From Proteobacteria bacterium DTSAM18 (GTDB lineage: Bacteria > Myxococcota_A > UBA796 > GCA-2862545), in assembly GCA_028767165.1 (NCBI GenBank), contig JARACJ010000002.1:62001-126000 (forward strand): a stretch of 64,000 bases of DNA. The letters are read 5' to 3'. The position numbers and the translations under genes were made by a program. Below the pieces are notes generated by a model. That model searched no databases and was not told where the DNA came from. It worked only from the letters and a program-made list of their open reading frames with translations. This document shows positions 18,129-27,705 of the stretch, piece after piece; position 1 is the first letter of the stretch; each line of letters opens with the position of its first letter.

Positions 18129-18288
18129 CCCCAATGAGCCGATCCATGCAATGCGAAGGGGGCTCATCGGGGTGGGTATGACAGACCGCTTGCAAGGGGC
18201 GATCCGCGAGGGGGCTCGAACCGGAGATCCGGGAGCCCTTCCCCTGTACCGGGGTGACGGCGCGAGTTCGTGTGCGCCGTACACCCCG
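18129..18288. other. Three consecutive hairpins between two lipoprotein genes
   Basis: A 12-bp pairing (18129-18140 with 18161-18172, one G-U on the minus transcript), a nested hairpin around 18210-18238 (GGGCTC...GAGCCC enclosing CCGG-AGAT-CCGG), and a 14-bp stem with one bulge (18250-18263 with 18274-18288). The last sits 13 nt after the FG-GAP gene stop and could terminate it. No gene or tRNA fits this 294-bp gap. Together they may be a terminator plus the structured leader of the next lipoprotein message. Confidence 0.45.
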
Positions 18289-18301
18289 AACACCGGGATT
18301 G

Positions 18302-20659
18302 TCAGGGAACGACGGACACGGCTTCGCTGTACGCACCGGGCGCGACGAACAGACGTTCCTCCGCGTCGGTTCCGAACAGGTCGTTGAAGCCATCACCATC
18401 TGCATCTCCCACGAAGGCCTGCCTACCGAGCTCCACGTCGATGTGGAACCATTCGGGGACGAGTCCGGTGACCTCACCCATGCTGCGCAGCACGGTGACC
18501 AGACCATCGCCTCGAAGACCGACGAGGTCCTCGTGACCATCCCCGTCCACGTCGACCACCTGCAGGTGACCGTCGATGGGCAGCGACAGCAGGTCTTCGC
18601 CCGCGGCCGCATCCAGGTAGGTGCCTTCACCATCCTGAGTGACAGGGTAGGCCGTTCCGTTCACGTTCCACGACAGCACCGTGCAATTCTCGGTGACACA
18701 GGTGGCGACATCGACATCTCCGGACAGCGGGAGGAGCACCATGTCCTGCACACCGGGCTCCGAGAGGGTCTCGATGAGGGCGAGATCGTCGTCGTACAGA
18801 TCGATGGCGTCGTCGCGCATGATGGCCACGTACCCGTCGCCCTCTCCGTCGTAGGCGCAGGAGATGTCGATCGCCTCACCCTGAGGCAGGTTGATGTTGC
18901 GCTCCTGGAAGATGGGCATCGTGCTGAAGTCGAACCGGGACAGCTCGCCCTTCTGGAGCACGAACAGCTTGTCGCCACAGCGATCGGCCGCCACGAAGTC
19001 CTGGGGCACGAGGGACAGGGTGTAGCGGCCCTGGGGCAGCTCCGAGATGGCGTTGGAACCCTGCTCGCGCTTCCAGGCCTTCAGGTAGGTGACGTCGCCC
19101 ACCTCGTGCACGCCGATCCAGTTGACCGTGGTGGCGTCGAGGTCGATGTCGAGCTCGTCGACGAACGCGGTGCCGTTGAGGAGCATGTCGATCTCGTCGT
19201 CCTTGAGGCGCCACACCTGATCGCCCGCCTCGACCGTTCCGACGGCGCCGAGGTGCAGACGCCAGCGGCCTTCACCGGCCACGAACAGATCCTGGACGCC
19301 ATCCTCGTTCGCGTCGGTGAGGGTGAAGGCACCCGGATCGGCCAGGTTGTCGACGTTCCACTCGAGGTGGCGGTCGTTGAAGCCGGTGAGGATCTTCAGC
19401 GTGCCGTCGTCGAGCAGGCTCCACAGGTCGACCAGATCGTCGCCCTGGCTGTCGCCGAGACCGAGCCACGCGCCCATGGGCCGGCGGGTGATGTACTCGA
19501 TCTTGTCGCTGCCCGACTCGCCGGCGAGGTCGATCACGAACACCTCGCGCTCGGCGTCCTCGACGCGAGGGCCGAAGGCGAAGAGCTCATCGGCGCCGTC
19601 GCCGTTGAAGTCGCCGTCACAGTACAGGCGGGCATCGAGGGGGACGTCGACGGGCAGACCGGGACCGGTCTGGTTGAACTCGTGCTGCTCCTCCTCCTCG
19701 TCGTAGGAGTAGACGAAGCGGTCCCACCGGTCGTTGGACTCGATGACGGTGATCTGGCCGCTGCCCTCGCCGGCGTTGTCGCCCCAGGCCATGCCACTGG
19801 GCTTGGCGTTGAGCTGGGAGACGTACTCGAAGAACAGATCCTCCTCGCCGGTCTCCTCGTTCTTGCCCCGCACGACCCGCTCCAGGTAGCTGTACGCCTG
19901 GGTGGCATCGCCCTCGTCGCTGCCCTCGACGGAGTGCCAGGCCACGTAGATCTCGGGGCCCTTGTCGTCGCCGTCGATGTTCTCCACGATGGCGCCACCG
20001 ATGGTGTGGGCGGTCTTGCGGTACGCCCGGTACCAGGTGGGGATGCCCTCCGCCGTACCGCTGAGGATGTACAGGGTGGTGTCCGACCACACGACCACGT
20101 CAGGGAACTGATCGCCGTCGACGTAGGTGACCAGCAGATCGTTGATGCCGGCCGCGTCGGTGGTGTTGAGGATGGGGAACGGACGGCCGACCCGCGGCAC
20201 CTGCCACAGCTGATCTCCCGCCGCCACGATCACACCCTTGCCGTAGTCGCGGGCCACGTGGGCGCCCGCCTTGTCGGCGAAGGCCACCGGCAGGCCGAAG
20301 CCGGGCCAGTCGGAGGAGGAGACCGCCACGCGGGCGGTGAGCTCGCCGGCCTGCACGCGGTGGATACCGGGCTCGTCGAGGGTGATGTACCCGAGACCGC
20401 TTCCCGACAGATCGACGCTCACGTTCTGCCCATCGACCTTGACCGTGGCGCCGGCATCACCGGGCACCATCGCGCCGTGGGCGTTCACGGAGCGGACCAT
20501 CAACTGGTAGGGCGCGGCGCCCACCTGATCCTCGATCACGATGGTCCGCTCGGCGCCAGCGGGAACGGGGATGGCTGGAGGGAGCGTATTGCCTGGGCCT
20601 GGGTCACATCCCAGGATCGCGAGGGCCAGCAGTCCCATCTTTCCAGTTGGTCGAATCAT
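18302..20659 (-). CDS. FG-GAP/VCBS-repeat lipoprotein
   Basis: 785 residues. MIRPTGKMGLLALAILGC is a lipoprotein leader. The chosen ATG is 7 nt after GAGG, with a second ATG one codon earlier. An N-terminal beta domain (~40-130) is followed by many FG-GAP/VCBS-type repeats, each with a calcium-like acidic loop: DGDQFPDVVV, DGDDKGPEIY, DGDFNGDGADELF, DANEDGVQDLF, DVDGDGHEDL and DADGDGFNDLF. Such repeats form a beta-propeller on the cell surface and bind calcium and ligands, as in integrin-like adhesins. It is probably an outer-membrane-anchored adhesion or binding protein. No enzymatic domain is present. Confidence 0.85.
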   Translation of the reverse strand: MIRPTGKMGLLALAILGCDPGPGNTLPPAIPVPAGAERTIVIEDQVGAAPYQLMVRSVNAHGAMVPGDAGATVKVDGQNVSVDLSGSGLGYITLDEPGIHRVQAGELTARVAVSSSDWPGFGLPVAFADKAGAHVARDYGKGVIVAAGDQLWQVPRVGRPFPILNTTDAAGINDLLVTYVDGDQFPDVVVWSDTTLYILSGTAEGIPTWYRAYRKTAHTIGGAIVENIDGDDKGPEIYVAWHSVEGSDEGDATQAYSYLERVVRGKNEETGEEDLFFEYVSQLNAKPSGMAWGDNAGEGSGQITVIESNDRWDRFVYSYDEEEEQHEFNQTGPGLPVDVPLDARLYCDGDFNGDGADELFAFGPRVEDAEREVFVIDLAGESGSDKIEYITRRPMGAWLGLGDSQGDDLVDLWSLLDDGTLKILTGFNDRHLEWNVDNLADPGAFTLTDANEDGVQDLFVAGEGRWRLHLGAVGTVEAGDQVWRLKDDEIDMLLNGTAFVDELDIDLDATTVNWIGVHEVGDVTYLKAWKREQGSNAISELPQGRYTLSLVPQDFVAADRCGDKLFVLQKGELSRFDFSTMPIFQERNINLPQGEAIDISCAYDGEGDGYVAIMRDDAIDLYDDDLALIETLSEPGVQDMVLLPLSGDVDVATCVTENCTVLSWNVNGTAYPVTQDGEGTYLDAAAGEDLLSLPIDGHLQVVDVDGDGHEDLVGLRGDGLVTVLRSMGEVTGLVPEWFHIDVELGRQAFVGDADGDGFNDLFGTDAEERLFVAPGAYSEAVSVVP

Positions 20660-20877
20660 CATCACACCTCGGCAGGTACCAGATCGTTCGTCGCCAACCG
20701 CCCCGCACCACCCCTGGCGCGCGGGATCCGTCGCAGACGTCATCCCCGGAACGTTAGCATGCTCGAACTTCGCGTTGGACCCTGCCCCGTTGAGCGAAGA
20801 TTCTTTGGACTCGTGCTTGACCTTATGCTGACGAACGGTACCACCATGGCACGAGGAAGCACCAGGAGGATCCAGCG

Positions 20878-22314
20878 ATGCAGGAGATGCAGACCGATGT
20901 CGTGATCATCGGAGCAGGCACGGCAGGCCTCAACGCGCGACGGGCGGTGGAGAGGGCCGGCCGGCGCTGGGTCCTGGTGGAAGCTGGCCCCTACGGTACC
21001 ACCTGTGCGCGGGTTGGATGCATGCCATCCAAGCTCCTCATCGCCGCTGCCGACGCCGCCCACGGCATCCACGAGGCCCGCCAGTTCGGCATCCACGTGG
21101 CACCGGATCAGGTCCACGTCGACGGCCGGGAGGTCCTCGCCCGAGTGCGCCGCGAGCGGGACCGCTTCGCCGGCTTCGTGGTGGAATCCACCGAGGCCCT
21201 CGACCGCCACCTGCGGGTCCAAGGCCATGCGCGCTTCGTGGATGCCCGCACCATCCAGGTGGGGGACCACACCCGCATCCACACCCACACCACGGTGCTC
21301 GCCACGGGCAGCTCCCCCTGGATTCCCGGCGCATACGCCCAGCTGGGTGATGCCGGCTGCACCTCCGACGCCGTGTTCAACGACTGGGAGGACCTGCCGG
21401 CCTCCGTGGCCGTCATGGGTACCGGCATCATCGGCCTGGAGCTCGGTCAGGCCCTGCACCAGCTCGGCGTCCACGTGCGCTTCTTCGATCTGGCCCCGGA
21501 CTTCGTGTTCGCGCAGGACCCCGAGGTCCAGGAGAAGATGAAGCTGGTCTGGGGCGACAGCTTCTCGATGCACCTCGGATGCACCACCCTCGACGCCCAG
21601 CCCGCCGAGGGAGGCGCCCGCGTCACGTGGAAGAGCCCGGAAGGGGAGGGGACGGAGATCTTCGAGAAGGTGCTGGTCGCCACGGGTCGCCGCCCGAACC
21701 TGTCACGGCTCGATCTCGACAAGCTCGGCGTGCAGCCGAACAACGGTGTCTGGCCCATCGATCCCGACACGCTGCAGCTCGGCGACCTGCCGATCTTCGT
21801 GGCCGGTGACGCCACGAACATCCGGCCCCTGCTCCACGAGGCGTCCGACGAGGGCCAGCTCGCGGGGAGCAACGCGGCCTCCTACCCGGGCGTCAGCCTG
21901 ATCGAACGGCGCACGAGGATGGCCGTCGCGTTCACCACGCCCCAGTTCGCGTCCGTGGGCACGCCCGTCGCCGAGCTCGACGGCCGCTGTGTGGCCACCG
22001 CCGAGGTGTCCTACGACGACCAGGGCCGCAGCCGGGTCCACGGGGTCAACACCGGGCTCGTGCGCCTGTGGGGCGACGTCAACAACCGTCGGCTGATGGG
22101 CGCCGAGATGTTCGGTCCGAGGATGGAGCACATGGCGCACACCCTCGCCTGGGCCATCCAGGCCCGCCAGACCGTCGATGAGCTCCTGAAGATGCCCTTC
22201 TACCACCCCGTGTTCGAGGAGGGCCTGCGGACCGGACTGCGGGCGCTGCAGAAGGCCATCAAGGAGGTCTGCGCTCGAAACACTTGCGGTGAGGTCATCA
22301 CACCGGGCAACTAG
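20878..22314 (+). CDS. Dihydrolipoamide dehydrogenase-like flavoprotein
   Basis: 478 residues, typical of the pyridine nucleotide-disulfide oxidoreductase family. FAD site VIIGAGTAGLNA at ~9-20; redox pair Cys43/Cys48 in TTCARVGCMPSK; NAD(P) site MGTGIIGLELGQAL at ~180; second FAD motif LPIFVAGDATN at ~310; C-terminal FYHPVFEEGL supplies the interface His/Glu. It would oxidise dihydrolipoyl groups or a similar dithiol with NAD+. No E1/E2 subunit gene lies nearby, so the partner is unknown, and a transhydrogenase- or mercuric-reductase-like role is possible. The start follows AGGAGG at 7 nt. An IspZ-like gene follows closely. Confidence 0.88.
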   Translation: MQEMQTDVVIIGAGTAGLNARRAVERAGRRWVLVEAGPYGTTCARVGCMPSKLLIAAADAAHGIHEARQFGIHVAPDQVHVDGREVLARVRRERDRFAGFVVESTEALDRHLRVQGHARFVDARTIQVGDHTRIHTHTTVLATGSSPWIPGAYAQLGDAGCTSDAVFNDWEDLPASVAVMGTGIIGLELGQALHQLGVHVRFFDLAPDFVFAQDPEVQEKMKLVWGDSFSMHLGCTTLDAQPAEGGARVTWKSPEGEGTEIFEKVLVATGRRPNLSRLDLDKLGVQPNNGVWPIDPDTLQLGDLPIFVAGDATNIRPLLHEASDEGQLAGSNAASYPGVSLIERRTRMAVAFTTPQFASVGTPVAELDGRCVATAEVSYDDQGRSRVHGVNTGLVRLWGDVNNRRLMGAEMFGPRMEHMAHTLAWAIQARQTVDELLKMPFYHPVFEEGLRTGLRALQKAIKEVCARNTCGEVITPGN

Positions 22315-22319
22315 GGTCC

Positions 22320-22925
22320 ATGAACACCCTGCACCGCCTCCTGCCCCTCGTCGCCCTGTTCGCCTACGACGCCCTCGAGAGCCGCATCGGCCTCGGTCCG
22401 GCGCTGCTGGCGAGCCTGGGCCTGCTGGTGGTCGACGTGGCCTGGTCCTGGTGGAAGGAGCGCAGGGTCTCACGCCTCAGCGTGCTCTCCCTGCTGCTCG
22501 TGGGCGTCCTGGGCGGTCTGGCCTGGTGGACCCAGGACGAGCGGTTCGTCCACTACGGCCCCGTGGCAGGCAACGTCGTGTTCGCGATCATCGCCTGGGC
22601 GAGTCTGCTGCGAAGGGAATCGCTGGTGGTGACGCTGCTGGAGGAGCAGGCACCGGACCTCGAGCTGGAGCCTGGCGAGCGGCACTTCTTCCGTGGCCTG
22701 ACCTTCCGCTTCGGCGTCGTGCTGCTGGCCCATGCCGCCTGGATTGCGTGGACGGCCCAGCACCAGCCCGATCGGTGGGCATTCGTCACCGGGATCGGAG
22801 GCATGGGGCTGTACCTCGTGCAGTTCGCGGGGGAGGCGGCGTGGCTGCGGTGGATGGTGCCACGCGAGCCATCCCCCGTCAGGGCGGAAGTCCCCGCCAC
22901 TTCGGATCCCGTCGATCCCCGATGA
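22320..22925 (+). CDS. Septation protein IspZ (YciB)-like inner membrane protein
   Basis: 201 residues, with five predicted membrane helices: LLPLVALFAYDALE, LGPALLASLGLLVVDVAWSW, SLLLVGVLGGLAWW, VAGNVVFAIIAWASLL and FGVVLLAHAAWIAW plus the region around GMGLYLVQF. The hallmark pattern 'FAYDALESRIGLGPALLASLGLL ... WWKERR ... GLAWWTQDERFVHYGP' matches the IspZ/YciB family, which affects cell division and envelope integrity. It starts 5 nt after the flavoprotein stop. Its 3' end overlaps the convergent acyltransferase gene by 47 bp. Confidence 0.75.
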   Translation: MNTLHRLLPLVALFAYDALESRIGLGPALLASLGLLVVDVAWSWWKERRVSRLSVLSLLLVGVLGGLAWWTQDERFVHYGPVAGNVVFAIIAWASLLRRESLVVTLLEEQAPDLELEPGERHFFRGLTFRFGVVLLAHAAWIAWTAQHQPDRWAFVTGIGGMGLYLVQFAGEAAWLRWMVPREPSPVRAEVPATSDPVDPR

Positions 22926-23481
22926 CCCGGGCGGGCACCCCCGCCACGACGGCCCAGTCCGGCACGTCCCGGGTGACCACCGCGCCCATGCCCACCACGG
23001 CATGGTCACCGATGCGCACGCCATCCGTGACGCCCACGCCGGCCCCGAGCCAGCAGTCCTCACCGATCTCGACGCCCAGGGACCTGACGGGCTGGGTCCA
23101 CACCGGCGCCTCCGGTGCGATGCCGTGATCGAACGCGAAGATCCGTACCCCCGTGGCGACGCGGGTGTGATCGCCTACCCGGATGCCCTTGCGCCCCCCC
23201 TCCATGACGACGCGGGGGTTGAGGGACACATGCCGGCCGAGGACGATGGGACCATGCAGGAAGACCTCGGCGGCGATGCGACAGCCATCGCCGATGTGGA
23301 TCTCACGCTTGGGTTCCGCGAACAGCCGCGCCTCTGGCGCCACGAAGACGTCGTCGCCGAAGTGCACGCGCTCGAGTCGTGACAGCTCCGCCTGAAGCTC
23401 CAGCTGCCACGGCCTGGCCCATGCTTCGTCCTTCGCCTTGAGGCGATCCCACAGCCTTGGCATCCACGAAAGCCGGGACAT
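22879..23481 (-). CDS. Hexapeptide-repeat (left-handed beta helix) acyltransferase
   Basis: 200 residues. From ~40 the protein consists of hexapeptide turns: VHFGDDVFVAPEA, IHIGDGCRIAAEV, IVLGRHVSLNPRV, IRVGDHTRVATGV, VEIGEDCWLGAGVGVTDGV and VRIGDHAVVGMGAVVTRDV, ending with the family signature VVAGVPARVIGDR. The active-site His is probably the one in FAFDHGIA. It would transfer an acetyl group to a sugar or polysaccharide (WcaF/maltose O-acetyltransferase type). The start was placed at MSRLSW; a longer form would overlap the divergent lipoprotein start. The 3' end overlaps the IspZ-like gene. Confidence 0.85.
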   Translation of the reverse strand: MSRLSWMPRLWDRLKAKDEAWARPWQLELQAELSRLERVHFGDDVFVAPEARLFAEPKREIHIGDGCRIAAEVFLHGPIVLGRHVSLNPRVVMEGGRKGIRVGDHTRVATGVRIFAFDHGIAPEAPVWTQPVRSLGVEIGEDCWLGAGVGVTDGVRIGDHAVVGMGAVVTRDVPDWAVVAGVPARVIGDRRDPKWRGLPP

Positions 23482-23545
23482 ATGCTGCCGACGATACAAT
23501 CCACGATCCACCGGTTCCGACAAGATCCGCCTCCCAGGAGCGTCC

Positions 23546-23860
23546 ATGCGCCTCGTCCTCGCCCTATGTACCGTGGTCTACAGCGGATGTGGTTCGCTGA
23601 CCCGGTGCGAGAAGGAGCGCGACGTCGCCCAGGCCCAGGGCTTCTCGGACGGACGAGCCTGTCACTACGCGCCGCTCGACCTGCCTGAGCAGTTCTGCAA
23701 CAACGGCTCCCAGGAGCCGACGCTCGTCTACACGGCGGCCTTCTGCGGCACGGCCAGCCTCACCTGCCTCGCCACCAACCGCGAGTGGGCCATCGTCTGC
23801 TTCGAGCCCTTCGACACGTCCGACACGGGCGCGGTGGTCATCCGGCCCGAGTCGTTCTGA
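23546..23860 (+). CDS. Small Cys-rich lipoprotein
   Basis: 104 residues. MRLVLALCTVVYSGC is a lipoprotein leader, and CCAGGAGCGTCC precedes the ATG. The mature region has six or more Cys (RCEKER, ACHYAP, QFCNN, AFCGTA, LTCLAT, IVCFEP), probably paired as disulfides in the periplasm or on the surface. It includes the DTSDTG spacer motif near the C-terminus. No family recognised. Confidence 0.65.
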   Translation: MRLVLALCTVVYSGCGSLTRCEKERDVAQAQGFSDGRACHYAPLDLPEQFCNNGSQEPTLVYTAAFCGTASLTCLATNREWAIVCFEPFDTSDTGAVVIRPESF

Positions 23861-23904
23861 AGCGGGCCACCTCCTGGTGGCCTGACGGCCCGGCCCAAAG
23901 GGGG

Positions 23905-23932
23905 TTGTCTGACGCGGTGCGCTCCCTATTCT
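23905..23932 (+). promoter_or_regulatory. Sigma-70-type promoter for the FKBP isomerase gene
   Basis: TTGTCT (23905) and TATTCT (23927) are separated by 16 nt and lie 22 nt before the ATG of the following gene. This is a good match for a housekeeping promoter in GC-rich DNA. Confidence 0.5.
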
Positions 23933-23953
23933 TGCCCCACACAAGGAGGGTCC

Positions 23954-24430
23954 ATGCACCACATCGAGAGCGGCAAGGTGGTCCAGTTCCACTACATCCT
24001 CAGGAACGGCGAGGGCGAGATCCTGGACGACTCCCGTCAGCACGGCGAGCCCATGGTCTACCTGCACGGCGCCGGAAACATGATCAGGGGCGTGGAGCAG
24101 CAGCTCCAGGGACACCCGGAGGGCGCGGTGCTCGCCTTCGATGTGCCGCCGGAGCTCGGATACGGCCACCGACGTGGTCCCGCGATGCCCTTTCCCCGCC
24201 ATGTCCTCCCCGAGGACATGGATCTGACCGTCGGCACCACGTTCACCACACAGGGTCGCGATGGCCGACCGATGGTCCTGTGGGTCACCAAGGTCGAGGG
24301 CGATCAGGTGTGGTTGGATCCACATCACCCCCTCGCAGGCACGACGCTCCACTACGCCGTCGAGGTCACGTCGATCCGGGACGCCACCCTGGACGAGCTG
24401 AGCAAGGGTCATCCTCTCGCTGGCAATTAA
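23954..24430 (+). CDS. slyD: FKBP-type peptidyl-prolyl isomerase, SlyD-like
   Basis: 158 residues. The FKBP core is split by an insert-in-flap domain as in SlyD: VVQFHYILRNGEGEILDDS, MVYLHGAGNMIRGVEQQL, LAFDVPPELGYGHRRG, then the IF domain with MDLTVGTTFTTQG and TTLHYAVEVTSI. Such proteins isomerise Xaa-Pro bonds and act as chaperones. The His/Cys-rich nickel-binding tail of enterobacterial SlyD is absent; the C-terminus is short. ACAAGGAGGGTCC gives a strong ribosome site. Cytosolic. Confidence 0.9.
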   Translation: MHHIESGKVVQFHYILRNGEGEILDDSRQHGEPMVYLHGAGNMIRGVEQQLQGHPEGAVLAFDVPPELGYGHRRGPAMPFPRHVLPEDMDLTVGTTFTTQGRDGRPMVLWVTKVEGDQVWLDPHHPLAGTTLHYAVEVTSIRDATLDELSKGHPLAGN

Positions 24431-24684
24431 TTTTGGATTTCTGCTAAAGTGGGATTGTTCCCGTCCGTAAGGGAACTGCCGGCACGGTTCGGCGAACCTG
24501 GTCAGGGCCCGCGATTCTACACGTCTGGGAGGGGGTGGAAGTCTCGCGGTCACCCTGCCTCTTTTTTGTCTTGAGGCAGCCGTCCGAAGGGCTCATGTGC
24601 TCCCCCCGGCGCGGTGCCCCTCCTCTCGACACCCTAGAAAGAATTTTTCCAGGGCTGCGTGTGAGCGCGTACCGACGGGCTCGT
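24431..24684. ncRNA. Possible structured RNA or leader in a 254-bp gap
   Basis: No reading frame is convincing. The stretch starts with an AT-rich segment (TTAATTTTGGATTT, TGCTAAAGT) that could be a promoter. Two hairpins follow (GTTCCC/GGGAAC around 24469-24488 and GGTTC/GAACC around 24487-24503), and then a GC stem ending in six T (about 24527-24565) that resembles a terminator. The segment reading GAACCTGGTCAGG recalls the 5' arm of bacterial SRP RNA, but the matching GGAAG...AGCAGCC half is missing. It may be an unrecognised small RNA. The class is uncertain. Confidence 0.3.
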
Positions 24685-25704
24685 TCAGGCCAACGCGGGC
24701 TCTCGTGCCGGCTCAGGCAGAGCCACGGGTGCACCATCCCACGCAAGGGAGTCCGGGTCGTTCCACCAACCGGCCATGTCCGCCGGCATGGGCGCCGTAA
24801 GCGTGAGTTCGTGGCCATCAGGGTGCCCCACCGACAGGCTGTGGGCATGCAGGGCGTGTCGCTCGGCTCCTGCCCGGGCCACGAGCTCCGGCGTGTCGCC
24901 ATGGTCCTGGAAGCCCAGGAACACGGAGGCCGGCACGCCATACAACCTGTCTCCGAGGAGCGGAAAGCCCGCCGTCCACAGGTGCACACGGATCTGGTGG
25001 GTGCGGCCGGTGTGGATGCGGCACTGCACGAGGGAGATCCTGCGGCCATCGGCGGCCTCCCGACGGCCGAGCACGGTGACGTCGGTGCGTGCGGACAGGC
25101 CGTCCGGCGTGACGGCACGCTTCAGCCGCACCTCGTCGTTGCCTTCGCCGATGGGGCCCGTGAGGGTGATCTGGTCCCACGAGGGCCACCCCTTCACGAT
25201 CGCGAGGTACACCTTGCGGCACCGACCGGCCTTCAGGCGCTCCTTGAGGAAGCGGTTGGCGTCGAGCTCCTTGGTGAGGACGATGACCCCCGACGTGTGG
25301 CGGTCCAGGCGGTGGACGAGGTCTACCCGGTGGGCCGGCCAATTGTCCTTCGCCACGCGGATGAGCGACCAGACGAAATTGGTGCCGGCCGGATGCGCGA
25401 TCATCCCGGGGGGCTTGTCGAGCACCACGAGCTTGTCGTCTTCGTGGATCACGGCAGGGCAGGGGGGCGCCGGCTCACTGGGCGCGATGCCGGGCAGGTA
25501 CAGCCGAAGAACCTGATTCATCCTCACAATGGACGAGCGACGTAGCGGTCTGTCGGCCTCGTCACGGACCTGGCCCGCCCCGATGCCCTTGGCGATCCAG
25601 CTCCGCGAGCGGTCGGCGAAGCGCAGCGCGAGAAAGCGATCGAGGCGCATGCCCTCGGCGGCTTCTGGCACCTCGAGCTCGCGAAATGTGATGGCAGCCT
25701 TCAT
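24685..25704 (-). CDS. RluA-family pseudouridine synthase
   Basis: 339 residues. An N-terminal S4-type RNA-binding domain ([21 protein letters not shown]) precedes the catalytic domain with the key motif [13 protein letters not shown], whose Asp is the nucleophile. [21 protein letters not shown] and [13 protein letters not shown] are further RluA-family signatures. It isomerises uridine to pseudouridine in 23S rRNA or tRNA; which site cannot be told. The ATG (MKAAITF) has no clear ribosome site. It diverges from mnmG. Confidence 0.9.
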   Translation of the reverse strand: MKAAITFRELEVPEAAEGMRLDRFLALRFADRSRSWIAKGIGAGQVRDEADRPLRRSSIVRMNQVLRLYLPGIAPSEPAPPCPAVIHEDDKLVVLDKPPGMIAHPAGTNFVWSLIRVAKDNWPAHRVDLVHRLDRHTSGVIVLTKELDANRFLKERLKAGRCRKVYLAIVKGWPSWDQITLTGPIGEGNDEVRLKRAVTPDGLSARTDVTVLGRREAADGRRISLVQCRIHTGRTHQIRVHLWTAGFPLLGDRLYGVPASVFLGFQDHGDTPELVARAGAERHALHAHSLSVGHPDGHELTLTAPMPADMAGWWNDPDSLAWDGAPVALPEPAREPALA

Positions 25705-25813
25705 GGGGCCCCATCTAACCGATGATTCGCATGGATCGCGAGACACAAGTTATCTGGCGGAGCCAGGCACAAGGCGACAGACTGCCACGTGCCAGAACGG
25801 AGCAGGAGCGAGC

Positions 25814-27679
25814 ATGGACTTCGACATCATCGTCGTCGGTGGCGGTCACGCCGGATGTGAGGCCGCCGCCGCAGCCGCGCGGCTGGGCGCACGCACCGCC
25901 CTGGTGAGTCTGCGGCTCGAGCACATCGGTCGCCTGTCCTGCAATCCTGCCATCGGAGGACTGGCCAAGGGTCACCTCGTGCGCGAACTCGACGCCCTCG
26001 GTGGACTCATGGGCACGCTCGCCGATGCCTCCTGCATCCAGTTCCGCAAGCTGAACACCCGCAAGGGTCTGGCGGTGCAGTCCTCGCGCTGCCAGGTCGA
26101 CATCGACGTCTACCCCCGACAGGTCCAGGCTGCGCTCGAAGACATCGAGGGCCTGCAGATCGTCGAGGGCGAGTGCACCCACCTGCTCATCGTAGACGGT
26201 CGCGTGCAAGGCATCGAGCTCGACCGCTCCACCATCCTGCGGGCCCCGAAGGTGATCCTCACGGCGGGCACCTTCCTCGCCGGCGTGCTCCACTGCGGCG
26301 ACGAGCAGACCGTCGGCGGACGCATCGGCGATGGCGCCGCCCATGATCTCGCCGCCAGCCTCAAGGCCGCCGGCCTGCGGATGGGCCGCCTGAAGACGGG
26401 CACCGTTCCCCGTGTCGCCATCGATTCCATCGACTGGAGCCGCATGGAGCTGCAGCACGACACCTGCCCCGAGGGGCGCTTCTCCTTCCGCGACGTCCCT
26501 CGGCCCCTCGACCAGATCGACTGCCACATCGCGTACACGAACGAGGCCACCCACGGCGCGATCCGCTCCGGCCTCGACCGGTCGCCGATGTTCAACGGCC
26601 AGATCGAAGGCACTGGCCCTCGCTACTGCCCGTCCATCGAAGACAAGGTCACGCGGTTCCCCGATCGCGACCGCCACCTGCTGTTCCTCGAGCCCGAGGG
26701 CCTCGGCAGCGACCGGGTCTACGTCAACGGCCTGTCGACCTCGCTGCCCATCGACATCCAGGATGCGATGCTCCGCACCATTCCCGGACTGGAGGACTGC
26801 GAGGTGCTCCAGTGGGGCTACGCGGTGGAGTACGACTTCGCCGACCCCCGCGACCTCGGTCACGACCTGCAGCACAAGGGCGTCGAGGGCCTGTTCCTCG
26901 CGGGCCAGGTCAACGGTACCTCCGGCTACGAGGAGGCTGCCGTCCAGGGCTTCGTGGCCGGCGTCAGCGCCGCCACCGGCGAGACCTTCCGCCTCGGTCG
27001 AGACGAGGCCTACATCGGTGTGCTCGTCGACGACCTCGTCACCCGCGGCGTGGGCGGCGAGCCCTACCGCATGTTCACGTCCCGCGCCGAGCACCGCCTG
27101 CTTCTCCGCGAGGACAACGCCGACCGTCGCCTCATGGCGCGCGGCCGGGACCTCGGCCTGATCGACGATGCCCAGTGGGCGCGTCACCAGGTCAAGGAAC
27201 GCCAGATCCGCGAGGCGCTCGAGGCGCTCCGCGCCGCACGGGTGCAGCCCTCCCAGCAGATGCAGTCCACCCTCGAGGCCCTCGGCGAAGCGCCCATCCG
27301 CAAGCCCACCAACCTCGCCGAGCTCCTGCGGCGTCCGAGCCTGACCTACCACGCCCTCGCGGACGTCTTTCCCGGACTGCCCACCATCAGCGCCGAGGCC
27401 GCCGAGCAGGTCGAGATCGACATCAAGTACGCCGGCTACGTCGAGCGAGCAGCCCGCCGCTCCGCCGAGGCGGCGCGCATGAACCACGTGAAGATTCCCG
27501 GCGGTCTGGACTGGTCCCAGATGACGGCCCTCTCCACCGAGGTCCGGCAGCGGTTGTCCGATGCCTGCCCGGAGACCCTCGGTGCCGCGTCCCGCGTCCC
27601 AGGCATCACACCTGCCGCCATCAACGTGCTCGCCGCCTGGTTGACCAAGCACCGGTCCCAGCAGCCCGCTGCGCTCTGA
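25814..27679 (+). CDS. mnmG: tRNA uridine-34 5-carboxymethylaminomethyl modification enzyme MnmG (GidA)
   Basis: 621 residues (E. coli 629). FAD site [17 protein letters not shown] at the N-terminus, [32 protein letters not shown], the catalytic-region Cys in DTCPEG, and the C-terminal helical part with [17 protein letters not shown] and KYAGYVERA. With MnmE it installs cmnm5 at wobble U34. Start at the ATG after GAGCGAGC. mnmG-rsmG-parA-parB is a classic order near the replication origin. Here rsmG lies in the opposite orientation, separated by a small lipoprotein gene. Confidence 0.96.
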   Translation: MDFDIIVVGGGHAGCEAAAAAARLGARTALVSLRLEHIGRLSCNPAIGGLAKGHLVRELDALGGLMGTLADASCIQFRKLNTRKGLAVQSSRCQVDIDVYPRQVQAALEDIEGLQIVEGECTHLLIVDGRVQGIELDRSTILRAPKVILTAGTFLAGVLHCGDEQTVGGRIGDGAAHDLAASLKAAGLRMGRLKTGTVPRVAIDSIDWSRMELQHDTCPEGRFSFRDVPRPLDQIDCHIAYTNEATHGAIRSGLDRSPMFNGQIEGTGPRYCPSIEDKVTRFPDRDRHLLFLEPEGLGSDRVYVNGLSTSLPIDIQDAMLRTIPGLEDCEVLQWGYAVEYDFADPRDLGHDLQHKGVEGLFLAGQVNGTSGYEEAAVQGFVAGVSAATGETFRLGRDEAYIGVLVDDLVTRGVGGEPYRMFTSRAEHRLLLREDNADRRLMARGRDLGLIDDAQWARHQVKERQIREALEALRAARVQPSQQMQSTLEALGEAPIRKPTNLAELLRRPSLTYHALADVFPGLPTISAEAAEQVEIDIKYAGYVERAARRSAEAARMNHVKIPGGLDWSQMTALSTEVRQRLSDACPETLGAASRVPGITPAAINVLAAWLTKHRSQQPAAL

Positions 27680-27686
27680 CGTCCTC

Positions 27687-27705
27687 GACCACGCGACGCG
27701 TGGTC
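27687..27705. terminator. Convergent hairpin terminator
   Basis: GACCACGC and GCGTGGTC form an 8-bp stem with a 3-nt loop, 7 nt after the mnmG stop and touching the stop of the opposing small lipoprotein gene. The sequence after it on the plus strand is CCCCCTCTT. It probably serves both transcripts. Confidence 0.6.

Noticed and set aside
18208-18225. tRNA-like GGCTCGAACC
   Set aside because: The flanking 5-bp T-stem and the other cloverleaf arms do not pair.
18254-20905. Long open frame on the plus strand opposite the FG-GAP lipoprotein
   Set aside because: The minus-strand protein has a lipobox and repeated calcium loops; the antisense frame shows only mirror-image Val/Asp/Gly repeats.
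24497-24520. SRP RNA (ffs)-like word GAACCTGGTCAGG
   Set aside because: The universally conserved GGAAG...AGCAGCC part of the apical domain does not follow, so SRP RNA is not called.
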